NCBI GenBank assembly: GCA_963669415.2
Contig: CAXXPS010000001.1
Location: 930,001-994,000 of the forward strand
Direction: 5' to 3'
Length of the DNA stretch: 64,000 bases
DNA from: JAWKWH01 sp963669415
GTDB taxonomy: Bacteria; Pseudomonadota; Alphaproteobacteria; Rhizobiales; Rhizobiaceae
Both the position numbers and the translations under genes were made by a program. This document shows, in pieces, positions 34,234-42,844 of this stretch. The notes beneath the pieces were generated by a model. The model was given only the letters and a program-made list of their open reading frames with translations, was not told the DNA's origin and made no database searches. Within the stretch, counting starts at the first letter, position 1. Every line of letters begins with the position of its first letter.

Positions 34234-35064
34234 CTAGGGCCCTATCCAGTTTTGCTGGATCTGCTGCCAGATTTTTTCACCGATCAGACAATCATATCCG
34301 TTGCGGGCGGTTCCGGTAAATGATGCTCGAATGACTGGCAAATCTACCGGCTCTGCAAGCTCCAAGATCAATTTCTGGCGTACGGCCGCTGGAAACTGTT
34401 CCCAGTCAAAAACAGGAACCACGAAAGCACCTGGTCCGCCGATAACGCAATTGCGGTAATATTCGTCGAGATCCTCTAGCGTAAACTGGCTGCCCATGCC
34501 CTCGCGCGTCATCAATGGAAGTCCGTTGATGACAACTCCACGTGCCAGCGCTTCGTCGCGGGCGCCGGTCACAGGGCGACCCTGGTTGTTGGGACCGTCA
34601 CCGGAAATGTCCACAATATGCCGGTTGGAGATGAAACCGTTGCCTTCAAATTGGTCTGCGGCATGGTCCAGTGCACCTGAAATGGAGGTTCGCCGCATCG
34701 CCGTGTTGAACTCGGCCGTGAGCTGATCTGCAAAGTCCTGCGCCTCCTGTTGATTGCTGATGAGCGTCCAATCAACAATGATGCGTTGCGAAAATTTGCC
34801 GGCCCACTCAACATAAGTGATTGCCACGCGACCGAGCAGGCCTTTTCGAATTGCCGAGACAACCTCCTGGCTAGTCAATGCTTCAGCATAGCCCCGGCGC
34901 TGGATTTCAAGTTCGCGCGGCGTCATGGAACGCGACACATCGACCGCGAGGAATAGTTCCGCGTCGACTTCCAATTCGGTTGCGGCAGCAACTGGTGATG
35001 ACAGCAGGCCTGCCCAGACGAATATCTGAGACATTATCCGAAGAACTCTGGCGTAGCCCGGCAT
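34234..35064 (-). CDS. DUF1194 von Willebrand-type secreted protein
   Basis: About 276 residues, a DUF1194 protein with a vWA fold. ATG 35064 gives a good signal peptide (VLRIMSQIFVWAGLLSSPVAAA); an ATG 22 codons upstream (35130) is also in frame. The MIDAS motif is FLAVDVSRSMTPRE, followed by TSISGALDHAADQF and IVDISGDGPNNQGRP with the metal-binding Thr/Asp positions. The family is conserved in Alphaproteobacteria, located in the periplasm, with no known role. Convergent with the CYTH gene. Confidence 0.85.
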   Translation of the reverse strand: MPGYARVLRIMSQIFVWAGLLSSPVAAATELEVDAELFLAVDVSRSMTPRELEIQRRGYAEALTSQEVVSAIRKGLLGRVAITYVEWAGKFSQRIIVDWTLISNQQEAQDFADQLTAEFNTAMRRTSISGALDHAADQFEGNGFISNRHIVDISGDGPNNQGRPVTGARDEALARGVVINGLPLMTREGMGSQFTLEDLDEYYRNCVIGGPGAFVVPVFDWEQFPAAVRQKLILELAEPVDLPVIRASFTGTARNGYDCLIGEKIWQQIQQNWIGP

Positions 35065-35169
35065 AATTCGGCTCCGGTAAAGTCGCGATTTCGACCGCCC
35101 GCGGCTCCACGGTGCGTTCTCGGAAACCATAACACATACGGCAGCAAGCCCTGATCAGTTAATCGCGAT

Positions 35170-35613
35170 CTATTTCGCTTCCGTGTCGATCCAAATCGTC
35201 ACAGGACCGTCATTGATGAGATCAACTTTCATATCGGCGCCGAAAACACCATTTTCGACCGGGACACCGTGACCCCGCAATTGATCGGAAAAATGCTGAT
35301 AGAGGCGATTTCCCTCATCCGGCGCCGCAGCGGTTGAAAAACCGGGCCGGTTGCCTTTGGTCTCGGCGGCCAAAGTGAACTGACTGACCACCAGCGCTGA
35401 ACCGCCAATATCGACAAGCGAACGGTTCATTCGGCCCTCCTCATCCTTGAAGATGCGAAGATTTGCGGTTTTGCGCGCAAGCCTCTCCGATTGGGCATCG
35501 GTGTCCTCCCGCATGGCGCAGACAAGCACCAGCAATCCGGGGCCAATCTGACCGGTGGTATCGCCATCCACTGTGACAGAAGCCTTGGAAACCCGTTGAA
35601 TCAGTGCGCGCAT
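35170..35613 (-). CDS. dtd: D-aminoacyl-tRNA deacylase
   Basis: A 147-residue proofreading enzyme that removes D-amino acids (and glycine from tRNA-Ala) from mischarged tRNAs in the cytoplasm. The start MRALIQRVSKASVTVDG is diagnostic. The catalytic S-Q-F-T-L motif is in ALVVSQFTLAAETKGNRPGF, and the cross-subunit Gly-cisPro motif is in LINDGPVTIWIDT at the C-terminus. Length is the family norm. It stands as a single gene between DUF1194 and the second DM13 gene. Confidence 0.96.
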   Translation of the reverse strand: MRALIQRVSKASVTVDGDTTGQIGPGLLVLVCAMREDTDAQSERLARKTANLRIFKDEEGRMNRSLVDIGGSALVVSQFTLAAETKGNRPGFSTAAAPDEGNRLYQHFSDQLRGHGVPVENGVFGADMKVDLINDGPVTIWIDTEAK

Positions 35614-35752
35614 GACATTTTCCTATGGTGTCTTCTTTTCAGAGCAAATCAGATTAGTGGAAACAGATGTGTGAAACGAGTTCAATAGCCTGACGAGCGA
35701 ATGGCGTGATATGCTCGCCTTGAAATTGCGATTCAGGTCGAAGGGTTCAGAC

Positions 35753-36238
35753 ATGTGGCGTTGGCTGGCAGTGTTCTTTTTTGGCGGTATATTCGGAACG
35801 GCGTTCGGAATCGCTGTCGGGTTTTTTGCTTTTCCCTATGTATTTCCGCCACCGCCGGCAAAAGAGGCGCTCTCCGTGGAAGCTGCCGGACAGGCGGTCG
35901 CGACCGGCACGTTCATTCACGCCAATCCGTCCGACCCTATCCACTATGGCAGCGGCAATGTCCGGGTATTCGAAAACCTTGTCTACCTTGGCGACGATTT
36001 CGAGGTCGGCCCTGGTCCGGCATTTCACGTCTATCTGGTGCCGAAGCAAGGCATCCGTCAATCATCGGATGTCAAAGACACAATGTTCATAGATCTGGGC
36101 AAATTGCGCGCGTTCAAGGGCAGTCAAAACTATGAGATTCCTGCGGGTGTGAACTTGTCGGATTATCCGAGTGTGGTGATCTGGTGCCGACAATTCGGTG
36201 TCTTGATTTCACCGGCTGATCTGAAGTTTTCAGGCTGA
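35753..36238 (+). CDS. Membrane-anchored DM13-domain protein
   Basis: A 161-residue protein. ATG 35753 gives MWRWLAVFFFGGIFGTAFGI, a single N-terminal membrane anchor; a start 14 codons earlier is possible. After a proline-rich linker (VFPPPPAKEA) comes one DM13 domain: ATGTFIHANPSDPIHYGSGN, FEVGPGPAFHVYLVPKQG, then SVVIWCRQFGVLISPADL with the conserved cysteine. Its end overlaps the convergent CobW-type gene by nine bases. It is a paralogue of the protein encoded at 33205-33633; the two differ in anchoring. Confidence 0.83.
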   Translation: MWRWLAVFFFGGIFGTAFGIAVGFFAFPYVFPPPPAKEALSVEAAGQAVATGTFIHANPSDPIHYGSGNVRVFENLVYLGDDFEVGPGPAFHVYLVPKQGIRQSSDVKDTMFIDLGKLRAFKGSQNYEIPAGVNLSDYPSVVIWCRQFGVLISPADLKFSG

Positions 36239-37177
36239 CACCTGTTCCGGATCAAGCAGTTTTTGCAGGGATTTGTGATCGATATCCATCGTTCCGATAA
36301 GAACGATGTGCGTATCCCCACTTGGCCGAATGCTGGACGGTGTTAGCTGTGCCGATGCGCCGACTTTCTGCCAGAGGAAAGTTTTGCCTTCCAGATTTAC
36401 AAAGCCCTTACCGCGCAAAATTTCTGAGGGCAGCGCTTCGGTGAATTTGTCGAAAGCAGATCTTTTGATTGGCCGATCAAGGGTCAGCGTTGCGGTGTGA
36501 AATAGCATTTCTGCATGGGAATGGGCGGTTTCAACCACGGGCGCCTGTTCGCCCGCTGATTGGACAGCACCCGCGTCGATCCCCAATATGATTTCCAATG
36601 GCACAGTCGCATGAGTGGTTTCTATCATTGGAGTTTCACCGGCAAGCTCGCCGAGGCTGGAACGCAAGTTTTCGATATCTTCGATGCCGGCCTCATCGAT
36701 CTTGTTGAGAATGAGCAGATCAGCACTTCGGACCTGGTTGGTCAGAATTGATGTGAGTTTGCGGTCCGCCAGACGCTCATGAAACGACACGGCGTCGACA
36801 AGGACAATAATTCCGTCAGGGTCCAGCTCGCGGTCGACGCGGGCGAAATCCATGATCTTGGCAGGTTCCGATACACCGCTCGCCTCGACGACGATATGAT
36901 CGAACTTTTCCGGCTCTCGCATCAGGTCGATCATGGTCTTGATAAAGCCGTTTGCCAGCGAGCAGCAGATACAACCATTGGCCAGCGACATTGTCGTACC
37001 GTCGTGACTTTCGACCAGCGACACGTCCACATTGATGTCGCCGAAATCGTTGACGAGAACGGCGAACCGTGTGCCACGAGCATCGCGCAGTATTCGGTTC
37101 AGCAGGGTGGTCTTTCCGGCACCAAGAAACCCGCCAATAACGGTGAATGGCTTCGGTGATGTCGTCGACTGTTTCAC
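36230..37177 (-). CDS. CobW/YjiA-family G3E GTPase (metallochaperone)
   Basis: A 315-residue P-loop GTPase thought to deliver zinc or cobalt to target proteins. The Walker A is VIGGFLGAGKTTLLNRIL (residues about 13-30). The metal-binding C-x-C-C is ANGCICCSLANGF (C69, C71, C72), and the base-recognition region is LLILNKIDEAG. VEASGVSEPAKIMDF is the switch/Walker B segment. The C-terminal CobW_C domain includes RGKGFVNLEGKTFLWQKVG. It is four bases from the amidohydrolase gene, so the GTPase may serve that metalloenzyme; this is inferred from position only. Confidence 0.9.
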   Translation of the reverse strand: MKQSTTSPKPFTVIGGFLGAGKTTLLNRILRDARGTRFAVLVNDFGDINVDVSLVESHDGTTMSLANGCICCSLANGFIKTMIDLMREPEKFDHIVVEASGVSEPAKIMDFARVDRELDPDGIIVLVDAVSFHERLADRKLTSILTNQVRSADLLILNKIDEAGIEDIENLRSSLGELAGETPMIETTHATVPLEIILGIDAGAVQSAGEQAPVVETAHSHAEMLFHTATLTLDRPIKRSAFDKFTEALPSEILRGKGFVNLEGKTFLWQKVGASAQLTPSSIRPSGDTHIVLIGTMDIDHKSLQKLLDPEQVSA

Positions 37178-37180
37178 GCT

Positions 37181-38824
37181 CTACCCGGATTTCTCGGCGG
37201 CCTTGGTCGCATTGCCACCGGTAATGGTGCCCCAGACCCCGACACCCTTCAACTCCTCAGGCGCAACTTCGTTCGGATCATCATCAAGAACGGCGAAATC
37301 TGCAAATTTTCCGGGTTCGATGGAGCCGACGAGGTGATCGAGTTTCAACGTGTAGGCGGCGCCCAAAGTGATGGCACGCAACGCGCTTGCAACCGAAATA
37401 CATTCATTGGCACCGAGCACCTGACCGCTTTCTGTCAGCCTGTTGACTGCGCACCAGGCTGTGAAAAGTGGCCCGAGCGGAGTGACGGGCGCATCGGAAT
37501 GAATTGTGAAGTGCACACCTGTTCGTTCGGCTGTGCCGCATGCATCCATACGCATGGCGCGGTCCGGTCCCATGGTGATATCGCGATGCTGATCACCCCA
37601 ATAGTAGATGTGGTTGGCGAACATGTTGGAACAGACGCCCAGCGCCGCCATGCGCCGGAACTGGCTTTCATCCGCCATCTGGCAATGTTGCAGTGTATGG
37701 CGGTGGTCGCGACGGGGATATGACTTGTCGGCAGCCTCGATTGCATCGAGCATCAACTCGGACGCCTCATCGCCATTGGTATGAATATGAAGATGCATGT
37801 CGGCGGCGTGATAGGCGATGACCAGTGCGGTCAATTGTTCCGGTGGCATGTTCCAGATCCCGTTGGGAGCACCGTTGAAATAGCCCGGCCATTTCAGGCG
37901 ACCCGAAAATCCCTGGATCGAGCCGTCTGTCATCACCTTGCACAGGCCGTAAAGCAGCTTGTCGGACGATGATTTCATCGCGTATCTGACCCGCTCTATG
38001 CCTTCATCAAACGGCAGGTCGAGCGTGTTCATCGCAGGCACAAGACGTAAAGGATAACCGGCTTCTCCGGCGACTTCGGAATAGGCGGCAAGGCTGGAAT
38101 CATCGAATTTCGCATAGAGATCGGTCGCAGTTGTCACGCCCGCATTGACCGCAGATTTGGCATATCGGCGCAGAGCGTTGGCGGTAATGCCTTCCAGCAG
38201 GGGATTGCCCACAGCCTTGTACGCAGCATATTGCGCCGCCATTTCCGCAAGCTCTCCGGTTGGTTCGCCGTTCGCGCCCTTGAGTATGCCTTCGACATTT
38301 GTAGACCGGTCGATTCCAGCGGCGTTCAGGACGGCTGAATTGACGTTCAGGACATGACCGTTGGAATGCAAGACAAGGACTGGACGTGTGGCTGAGACGC
38401 GATCGATGTGCTTGGTCGCCATTCGCTCGCTGTCGAAATATATCGGATCAAAACCCCATGCGAACATCACCTCGTCCGGATCACTCATTGTGCGCTCGAC
38501 TTCGCCGAGCACCGCGATGACCTCATCCAGACTACGAGCGCCGCGCCATCGCTTGCCATCGGGGTCAAACCGGTCTTGGTAACCGACATAGGCGTGGTCC
38601 CACACAGCACCTTCCATGGCATGGGCATGACCTTCGACAAATCCGGGCATCAGGACCTTGTCAGCAAAGCGGTCGTCCAGTTCATGGTCGCCCCAAACGG
38701 AGACCTGTTCTAGAGAACCGACCCCAAGGATTCGTCCTTCACATATCGCAACATGTGTTGCTTCCGGCGCGTAGGAATTCATGGTGATGATTTTTTTGGC
38801 TTTAAGAACGGTGGTACCGGTCAT
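37181..38824 (-). CDS. Amidohydrolase family protein (YtcJ-like)
   Basis: A 547-residue metal-dependent hydrolase of the amidohydrolase 3 (YtcJ) group. The metal-binding H-x-H is MPGFVEGHAHAMEGAVW. Later ligands are in LHIHTNGDEASELMLDAIEA, HRHTLQHCQMADESQF and FTIHSDAPVTPLGPLF (Asp). The C-terminal segment LDHLVGSIEPGKFADFAVLD is typical of the composite beta-domain. The substrate is unknown (amide or imide of a small molecule). It is followed closely by the CobW-type metallochaperone gene. About 100 bases upstream of its start lies a long palindrome that could be an operator. Confidence 0.86.
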   Translation of the reverse strand: MTGTTVLKAKKIITMNSYAPEATHVAICEGRILGVGSLEQVSVWGDHELDDRFADKVLMPGFVEGHAHAMEGAVWDHAYVGYQDRFDPDGKRWRGARSLDEVIAVLGEVERTMSDPDEVMFAWGFDPIYFDSERMATKHIDRVSATRPVLVLHSNGHVLNVNSAVLNAAGIDRSTNVEGILKGANGEPTGELAEMAAQYAAYKAVGNPLLEGITANALRRYAKSAVNAGVTTATDLYAKFDDSSLAAYSEVAGEAGYPLRLVPAMNTLDLPFDEGIERVRYAMKSSSDKLLYGLCKVMTDGSIQGFSGRLKWPGYFNGAPNGIWNMPPEQLTALVIAYHAADMHLHIHTNGDEASELMLDAIEAADKSYPRRDHRHTLQHCQMADESQFRRMAALGVCSNMFANHIYYWGDQHRDITMGPDRAMRMDACGTAERTGVHFTIHSDAPVTPLGPLFTAWCAVNRLTESGQVLGANECISVASALRAITLGAAYTLKLDHLVGSIEPGKFADFAVLDDDPNEVAPEELKGVGVWGTITGGNATKAAEKSG

Positions 38825-38923
38825 GATCGCTCCCTTCGCGGTGCTCAGGGGAGACTACTTTCTTACGACCGCTCAATCCATGGAAATTGCCCGGTAAACG
38901 GGACTGGGCCAATCCAACATCGC

Positions 38924-38946
38924 GTATTGGACTACCGGTCCAATAC
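38924..38946. promoter_or_regulatory. Operator-like palindrome upstream of the amidohydrolase gene
   Basis: GTATTGGAC and GTCCAATAC, nine-base perfect arms around TACCG, with no mismatch and no T-run. It lies between arsC (end 38968) and the amidohydrolase start (38824), both on the - strand. The T-T-G-G/C-C-A-A arms resemble operators of GntR-family (FCD) regulators, but no such regulator gene is adjacent. Confidence 0.5.
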
Positions 38947-38967
38947 TCGGCCCGCAGGCGCGGACAC

Positions 38968-39315
38968 TCATAAAATTTCGAGCACCGTCTCCTTGGGACG
39001 GCATAGCCGCGTGCCTTTATCGGTCACCACAATCGGACGGTTGATAAGGATCGGGTGTTCCATCATCGCATCTATCAACTCGTCGTCTGTCTTTGCCGGG
39101 TCATCCAGATTGAGCTCGGAATAGATGCCTTGCTTGGAGCGCATGATCTCACGAACGGTTAAGCCGGAAGCTGCAATCAGTTCAACCAGTTGCTTGCGGC
39201 CGGGTGGTGTTTTCAGATACTCGATCACCTCCGGCTCGATGCCGTTTTCACGGATGATCGCAAGTGTGTTGCGCGACGTTCCACAGTTTGGATTGTGGTA
39301 GATCTTGACCGTCAT
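38968..39315 (-). CDS. arsC: ArsC-family arsenate reductase (glutaredoxin type)
   Basis: A 115-residue thioredoxin-fold protein. The active cysteine is in IYHNPNCGTSRNTLAII (C11, with Ser and Arg of the ArsC site), then IEYLKTPPGRKQLVEL, and the substrate-loop arginine region MMEHPILINRPIVVTDKG. These fit the glutaredoxin-dependent ArsC of plasmid R773 type, which reduces arsenate to arsenite in the cytoplasm. No arsB/acr3 or arsR is nearby, so a general role or a YffB/Spx-like function is possible. Twelve bases from the lipoprotein gene. Confidence 0.88.
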   Translation of the reverse strand: MTVKIYHNPNCGTSRNTLAIIRENGIEPEVIEYLKTPPGRKQLVELIAASGLTVREIMRSKQGIYSELNLDDPAKTDDELIDAMMEHPILINRPIVVTDKGTRLCRPKETVLEIL

Positions 39316-39326
39316 GAAACCTGCTT

Positions 39327-39731
39327 TCAGCTATGCCCGGCGCAGCGCGCGTCGCCGGTCGACCAGCGGATAATATCGGCGTTGATGCGCCCGCCAAGCT
39401 TGGTGCGAACCAACGGCCCGAAGGTCGAAACCTCGACCGGTGACGAAGTCGATTCGATCACAAGCTGTGGCCGACCCGCCGAATTGTTGCGTTCAACAAG
39501 CAAAATGCGCGGATTTCCGGCGATCGTATCCAGTTCAGGCACCATGCGATATTTGCGAAACGGTTTTTCTCCCGCCTTCATCCAACAACGTTGCCCCGCT
39601 TCATTGATGGTCTGCAGAATGGCGACGGATGAGGGGGCGCCCACTTCAATGGATAGCGGCCCGCCAATGGGTTCGCTTTGGCAGGCGGTCAGGGCTGCCG
39701 TCATCACCGCGAGGGCCATTGTGCGCGTCAC
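39327..39731 (-). CDS. Predicted lipoprotein of unknown function
   Basis: A 134-residue exported protein. The N-terminus MALAVMTAALTACQSEP is a lipoprotein signal with lipobox L-T-A-C, so Cys17 would be lipidated. The mature part includes INEAGQRCWMKAGEKPFRKY and ends with DARCAGHS. No enzymatic motif is visible. It overlaps the end of purQ by four bases, an arrangement suggesting read-through from the purine genes. Confidence 0.75.
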   Translation of the reverse strand: MTRTMALAVMTAALTACQSEPIGGPLSIEVGAPSSVAILQTINEAGQRCWMKAGEKPFRKYRMVPELDTIAGNPRILLVERNNSAGRPQLVIESTSSPVEVSTFGPLVRTKLGGRINADIIRWSTGDARCAGHS

Positions 39732-40396
39732 GCCGCGATCTCCAGCGCCGCTTTGAAGATCGCACGGCCGTCGCTGCCGCCATGGGCAACCTCAATCAGG
39801 TTTTCGGGATGCGGCATCATGCCAAGCACGTTGCCGCTTCCGTTGACGATACCGGCAATATCGTTGACGGATCCATTCGGATTGGTGCGTTCAGCGTAGC
39901 GGAAGACAACACGGTTATCATCCTCAAGGCGCGCCAACGCGTCAGCGTCGGCAAAATAGTTTCCATCGTGGTGCGCGACAGGACAGTCAATGATCTGACC
40001 CTGCTTGTAGCCGCGGGTGAAGGCGGTCTCCGCGTTGGTAACCTCGAGACGGACTTGCCGGCAGACGAATTTGAGCGAGGCGTTTCGCATCAGGGCGCCC
40101 GGCAGCAGGCCAGCTTCGAGCAGTATCTGGAATCCATTGCAGACGCCGAGCACGCGCACACCCTTGGCCGCCTTTTCAGCTACGGCGCGCACAGCAGGCA
40201 TACGAGCGGCAATCGCACCGCAGCGCAGATAGTCACCGAAGGAAAAGCCGCCGGGTATAACGATCAGGTCAACGTCGGGAATATCGGTATCGGTCTGCCA
40301 GACCGTTACCGGCGGTTGGCCTGAAATCTTCGTCAGTGCTGCGATCATGTCGCGATCGCGATTGAGACCAGGAAGGAGGAGGACGGCAGATTTCAA
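39728..40396 (-). CDS. purQ: Phosphoribosylformylglycinamidine synthase, glutaminase subunit
   Basis: A 222-residue class I glutamine amidotransferase that supplies ammonia for conversion of FGAR to FGAM in purine synthesis. Motifs: IVIPGGFSFGDYLRCGAIAA, catalytic cysteine in VLGVCNGFQILLEAGLLPG, and the His/Glu pair in VLGMMPHPENLIEVAHGG. It works in a complex with PurS and PurL; purL is not seen in the window. It overlaps purS by four bases and lies in the purC-purS-purQ order common in Alphaproteobacteria. Confidence 0.97.
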   Translation of the reverse strand: MKSAVLLLPGLNRDRDMIAALTKISGQPPVTVWQTDTDIPDVDLIVIPGGFSFGDYLRCGAIAARMPAVRAVAEKAAKGVRVLGVCNGFQILLEAGLLPGALMRNASLKFVCRQVRLEVTNAETAFTRGYKQGQIIDCPVAHHDGNYFADADALARLEDDNRVVFRYAERTNPNGSVNDIAGIVNGSGNVLGMMPHPENLIEVAHGGSDGRAIFKAALEIAA

Positions 40397-40638
40397 GCCG
40401 ATATCTCCACTGAATAATCCTCAATCACCGTATTGGCCAACAGCTTGTCGCACATGGCAGCGATATCGGCTTCGGCTTTGGCCTTGTTCAAACCGTCAAT
40501 CTCCAGGTCGAAAACCTTGCCTTGGCGAACCTGGCCGACGCCATCGAAGCCCAGCGTCGATAGTGCCCCTTCAATCGCTTTTCCTTGCGGGTCGAGCACG
40601 CCGTTTTTCAGCGTGACAGTTACGCGTGCCTTGATCAC
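40393..40638 (-). CDS. purS: Phosphoribosylformylglycinamidine synthase, PurS subunit
   Basis: An 81-residue small structural subunit that bridges PurQ and PurL. The sequence KARVTVTLKNGVLDPQGKAI and the following EGALSTLGFDGVGQVRQGKV are diagnostic, and length is normal. It lies between purC (14 bases) and purQ (four-base overlap), so the three form one leftward operon. Confidence 0.96.
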   Translation of the reverse strand: MIKARVTVTLKNGVLDPQGKAIEGALSTLGFDGVGQVRQGKVFDLEIDGLNKAKAEADIAAMCDKLLANTVIEDYSVEISA

Positions 40639-40652
40639 GGGATTATGCCCCT

Positions 40653-41447
40653 TCAGTGAATGCTGTCATTATCGGCTTTGGAGGCGACGAGAACGGGACC
40701 GGTTTTCGGCCGTGACTTGCCGTTCTCGTTGATGATGCCAAGGCGGCGCGCCACTTCCTGATAGGCTTCCACGAGACCGCCCATATCGCGACGGAACCGG
40801 TCCTTGTCGAGCTTTTCATTCGACTGGATGTCCCACAGCCTGCAGGAATCCGGCGAGATTTCATCGGCCACGACTATACGCATCATGTCGCCCTCAAACT
40901 GGCGGCCGCATTCGATCTTGAAATCGACCAGTTGAATTCCGACGCCAAGAAAAAGACCGGAGAGGAAATCGTTGACGCGGATGGCCAGCGCCATGATGTC
41001 GTCGATTTCCTGAGGTGCTGCCCAGCCAAAGGCGGTGATGTGTTCTTCTGACACCATCGGATCGTCGAGCGCGTCTGCCTTGTAGTAGAACTCGATGATC
41101 GAACGCGGCAGCACCGTGCCTTCCTCGATGCCCAAGCGCTTTGAAAGCTGACCAGCAGCGATGTTGCGCACCACCACCTCAAGAGGGATGATCTCAACTT
41201 CGCGGATCAATTGCTCGCGCATATTCAGCCGTTTGATGAAGTGGGTCGGAATGCCGATCCGGTTCAAATGGGTGAAGATGTGTTCGGAAATGCGGTTGTT
41301 GAGCACGCCCTTGCCGTCGACGATCTCGTGTTTCTTCTTGTTGAACGCCGTGGCGTCATCCTTGAAAAACTGAACCAGTGTGCCGGGTTCAGGTCCTTCA
41401 TAGAGAATTTTGGCCTTGCCTTCGTATATGCGGCGGCGACGGTTCAT
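40653..41447 (-). CDS. purC: Phosphoribosylaminoimidazole-succinocarboxamide synthase
   Basis: A 264-residue ATP-dependent ligase joining CAIR and aspartate in purine synthesis. The start is ATG 41447 because the family begins R-R-R-R-I-Y-E-G-K-A-K-I-L-Y; the frame remains open 46 codons upstream without homology. Other motifs are FFKDDATAFNKKKHEIVDGK, EVVVRNIAAGQLSKRLGI and LVDFKIECGR, then the SAICAR signature IVVADEISPDSCRLWD. First gene of purC-purS-purQ and divergent from the zeta-subunit gene, with 269 bases of shared upstream region. Confidence 0.97.
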   Translation of the reverse strand: MNRRRRIYEGKAKILYEGPEPGTLVQFFKDDATAFNKKKHEIVDGKGVLNNRISEHIFTHLNRIGIPTHFIKRLNMREQLIREVEIIPLEVVVRNIAAGQLSKRLGIEEGTVLPRSIIEFYYKADALDDPMVSEEHITAFGWAAPQEIDDIMALAIRVNDFLSGLFLGVGIQLVDFKIECGRQFEGDMMRIVVADEISPDSCRLWDIQSNEKLDKDRFRRDMGGLVEAYQEVARRLGIINENGKSRPKTGPVLVASKADNDSIH

Positions 41448-41716
41448 GTGCTTGATTCTCTGGCTTGGCGAGCCGCGATGTCCGGATCGCGAGTGCTTAC
41501 TGATTCCCACCCAATTATACCGGGTCAGATGATCGCGGTCTGTAGACGAATTGGCCGGCGACCTCAATGGATCATCGCCCGGCACGGTCTGTTTTGGGCA
41601 GCTTTTTGCGAGTTATCGGGAAAATTTGTCATTCCGCGGCATTCGGCCTTTTGATTTATCGCGTCGTTGCCCATATTGAGGATAAGAAACTGGCAATACC
41701 GGAGGATTTCTGGCCG

Positions 41717-42040
41717 ATGAATACGATGGACGATCGCAAAAATGCCTTTGAGAACAAATTTGCTCATGATGAAGAGCTGAAATTCAAGGCGGAGGCTCGG
41801 CGCAACAAGTTGCTCGGCCTTTGGGCGGCAGGACTTCTGGGCAAAAGCGGTGACGATGCCGAGGCCTATGCCAAGGAAGTTGTCATTGCCGATTTCGAGG
41901 AAGCCGGTGATGAAGATGTCTTCCGCAAGGTGCGCGCCGATTTTGATGCGGCCGGAGTGGATCAATCCGACCACCAATTGCGCCGGACCATGGATGAATT
42001 GCTTGAACAGGCTGTAGCCGAGATTCAAAGCGAAGGCTGA
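41717..42040 (+). CDS. DUF1476 protein, F1-ATPase zeta-type inhibitor subunit
   Basis: A 107-residue helical protein that in Paracoccus blocks reverse rotation of the F1Fo-ATP synthase. ATG 41717 is chosen from the GGAGGA ribosome site (41700-41705) and exact family length; the open frame reaches further upstream. The core MDDRKNAFENKFAHDEELKF, KAEARRNKLLGLWAAGLLGK is nearly family consensus. The N-terminal segment is the inhibitory part in characterised members. Linkage to purC is a common alphaproteobacterial arrangement. Confidence 0.92.
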   Translation: MNTMDDRKNAFENKFAHDEELKFKAEARRNKLLGLWAAGLLGKSGDDAEAYAKEVVIADFEEAGDEDVFRKVRADFDAAGVDQSDHQLRRTMDELLEQAVAEIQSEG

Positions 42041-42065
42041 ACACGCAGCGTAACATCGGGAGAAC

Positions 42066-42839
42066 ATGATGATTTCTGCGGCGGATATTCGTGGCGGGAA
42101 AACCGCCCTTTGCGGCTGGTCGGGAATTCCTGACGGATTTGTCGCTGAAACCATAGCGACGATGGGTTTCGAAGCTGTCCTGCTCGACATGCAGCACGGT
42201 GGGCACCATGAATCCAGCGTGTTTTCCGGCATCACGCTGGTATCTGGCGCAGCAGCTGCCCCGATGGTGCGGATTCCCGTCGGCCGGAACGACATGGCGA
42301 GCCGCGCGCTGGATTTTGGTGCGATGGGTGTGGTGGCACCGATGATCAACAGCAAGTCTGACGCTGAAGCCTTTGCCGCTGCCATGAAATATCCGCCGGT
42401 CGGTGGCAGGTCATGGGGCCCAATGCGGGCGCGCGCATTACAAAAAGACTTCGATAATGCGCGTTATCTTGCCAACGCAAATTCAGAAACCTTGGCTTTT
42501 GCCATGATCGAGACGCGAGCTGCCCTGGCGATACTTGACGATATTGTTGCTGTTGATGGTATCGATGGGGTGTTCTTCGGTCCCGGCGATTTTTCCATTG
42601 CGTGGACGAATGGCGGCGAAATGAACCCGGCGCTGGAAGACATGATGCCCGCTGTTGCCGAGATAGCGCAAAAGGCAAAAGCGGCCGGGAAGATAGCCGC
42701 GATGTATGTCGGCAATCCCGACATGTGTGGACGGTTTGCAGAGATGGGCTATTCGTTCTTCGCCATTGGCAACGAGCAACGCTATATGGGCGAGGGGGCC
42801 AAGAATATCATCGCGAAAATGAGGGCTTCATTGGGTTAG
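42066..42839 (+). CDS. HpcH/HpaI family aldolase
   Basis: A 257-residue metal-dependent class II aldolase of the HpcH/HpaI superfamily, which cleaves 2-keto-3-deoxy acids to pyruvate or glyoxylate plus an aldehyde. Motifs: LCGWSGIPDGFVAETIATMG, VLLDMQHGGHH, MVRIPVGRNDM, the metal-binding Glu in AFAMIETRAAL, and FFGPGDFSIA with the Asp ligand. It starts 25 bases after the zeta-subunit gene with GGGAG ahead of its start. The true substrate is unknown. Confidence 0.9.
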   Translation: MMISAADIRGGKTALCGWSGIPDGFVAETIATMGFEAVLLDMQHGGHHESSVFSGITLVSGAAAAPMVRIPVGRNDMASRALDFGAMGVVAPMINSKSDAEAFAAAMKYPPVGGRSWGPMRARALQKDFDNARYLANANSETLAFAMIETRAALAILDDIVAVDGIDGVFFGPGDFSIAWTNGGEMNPALEDMMPAVAEIAQKAKAAGKIAAMYVGNPDMCGRFAEMGYSFFAIGNEQRYMGEGAKNIIAKMRASLG

Positions 42840-42844
42840 TTCGC

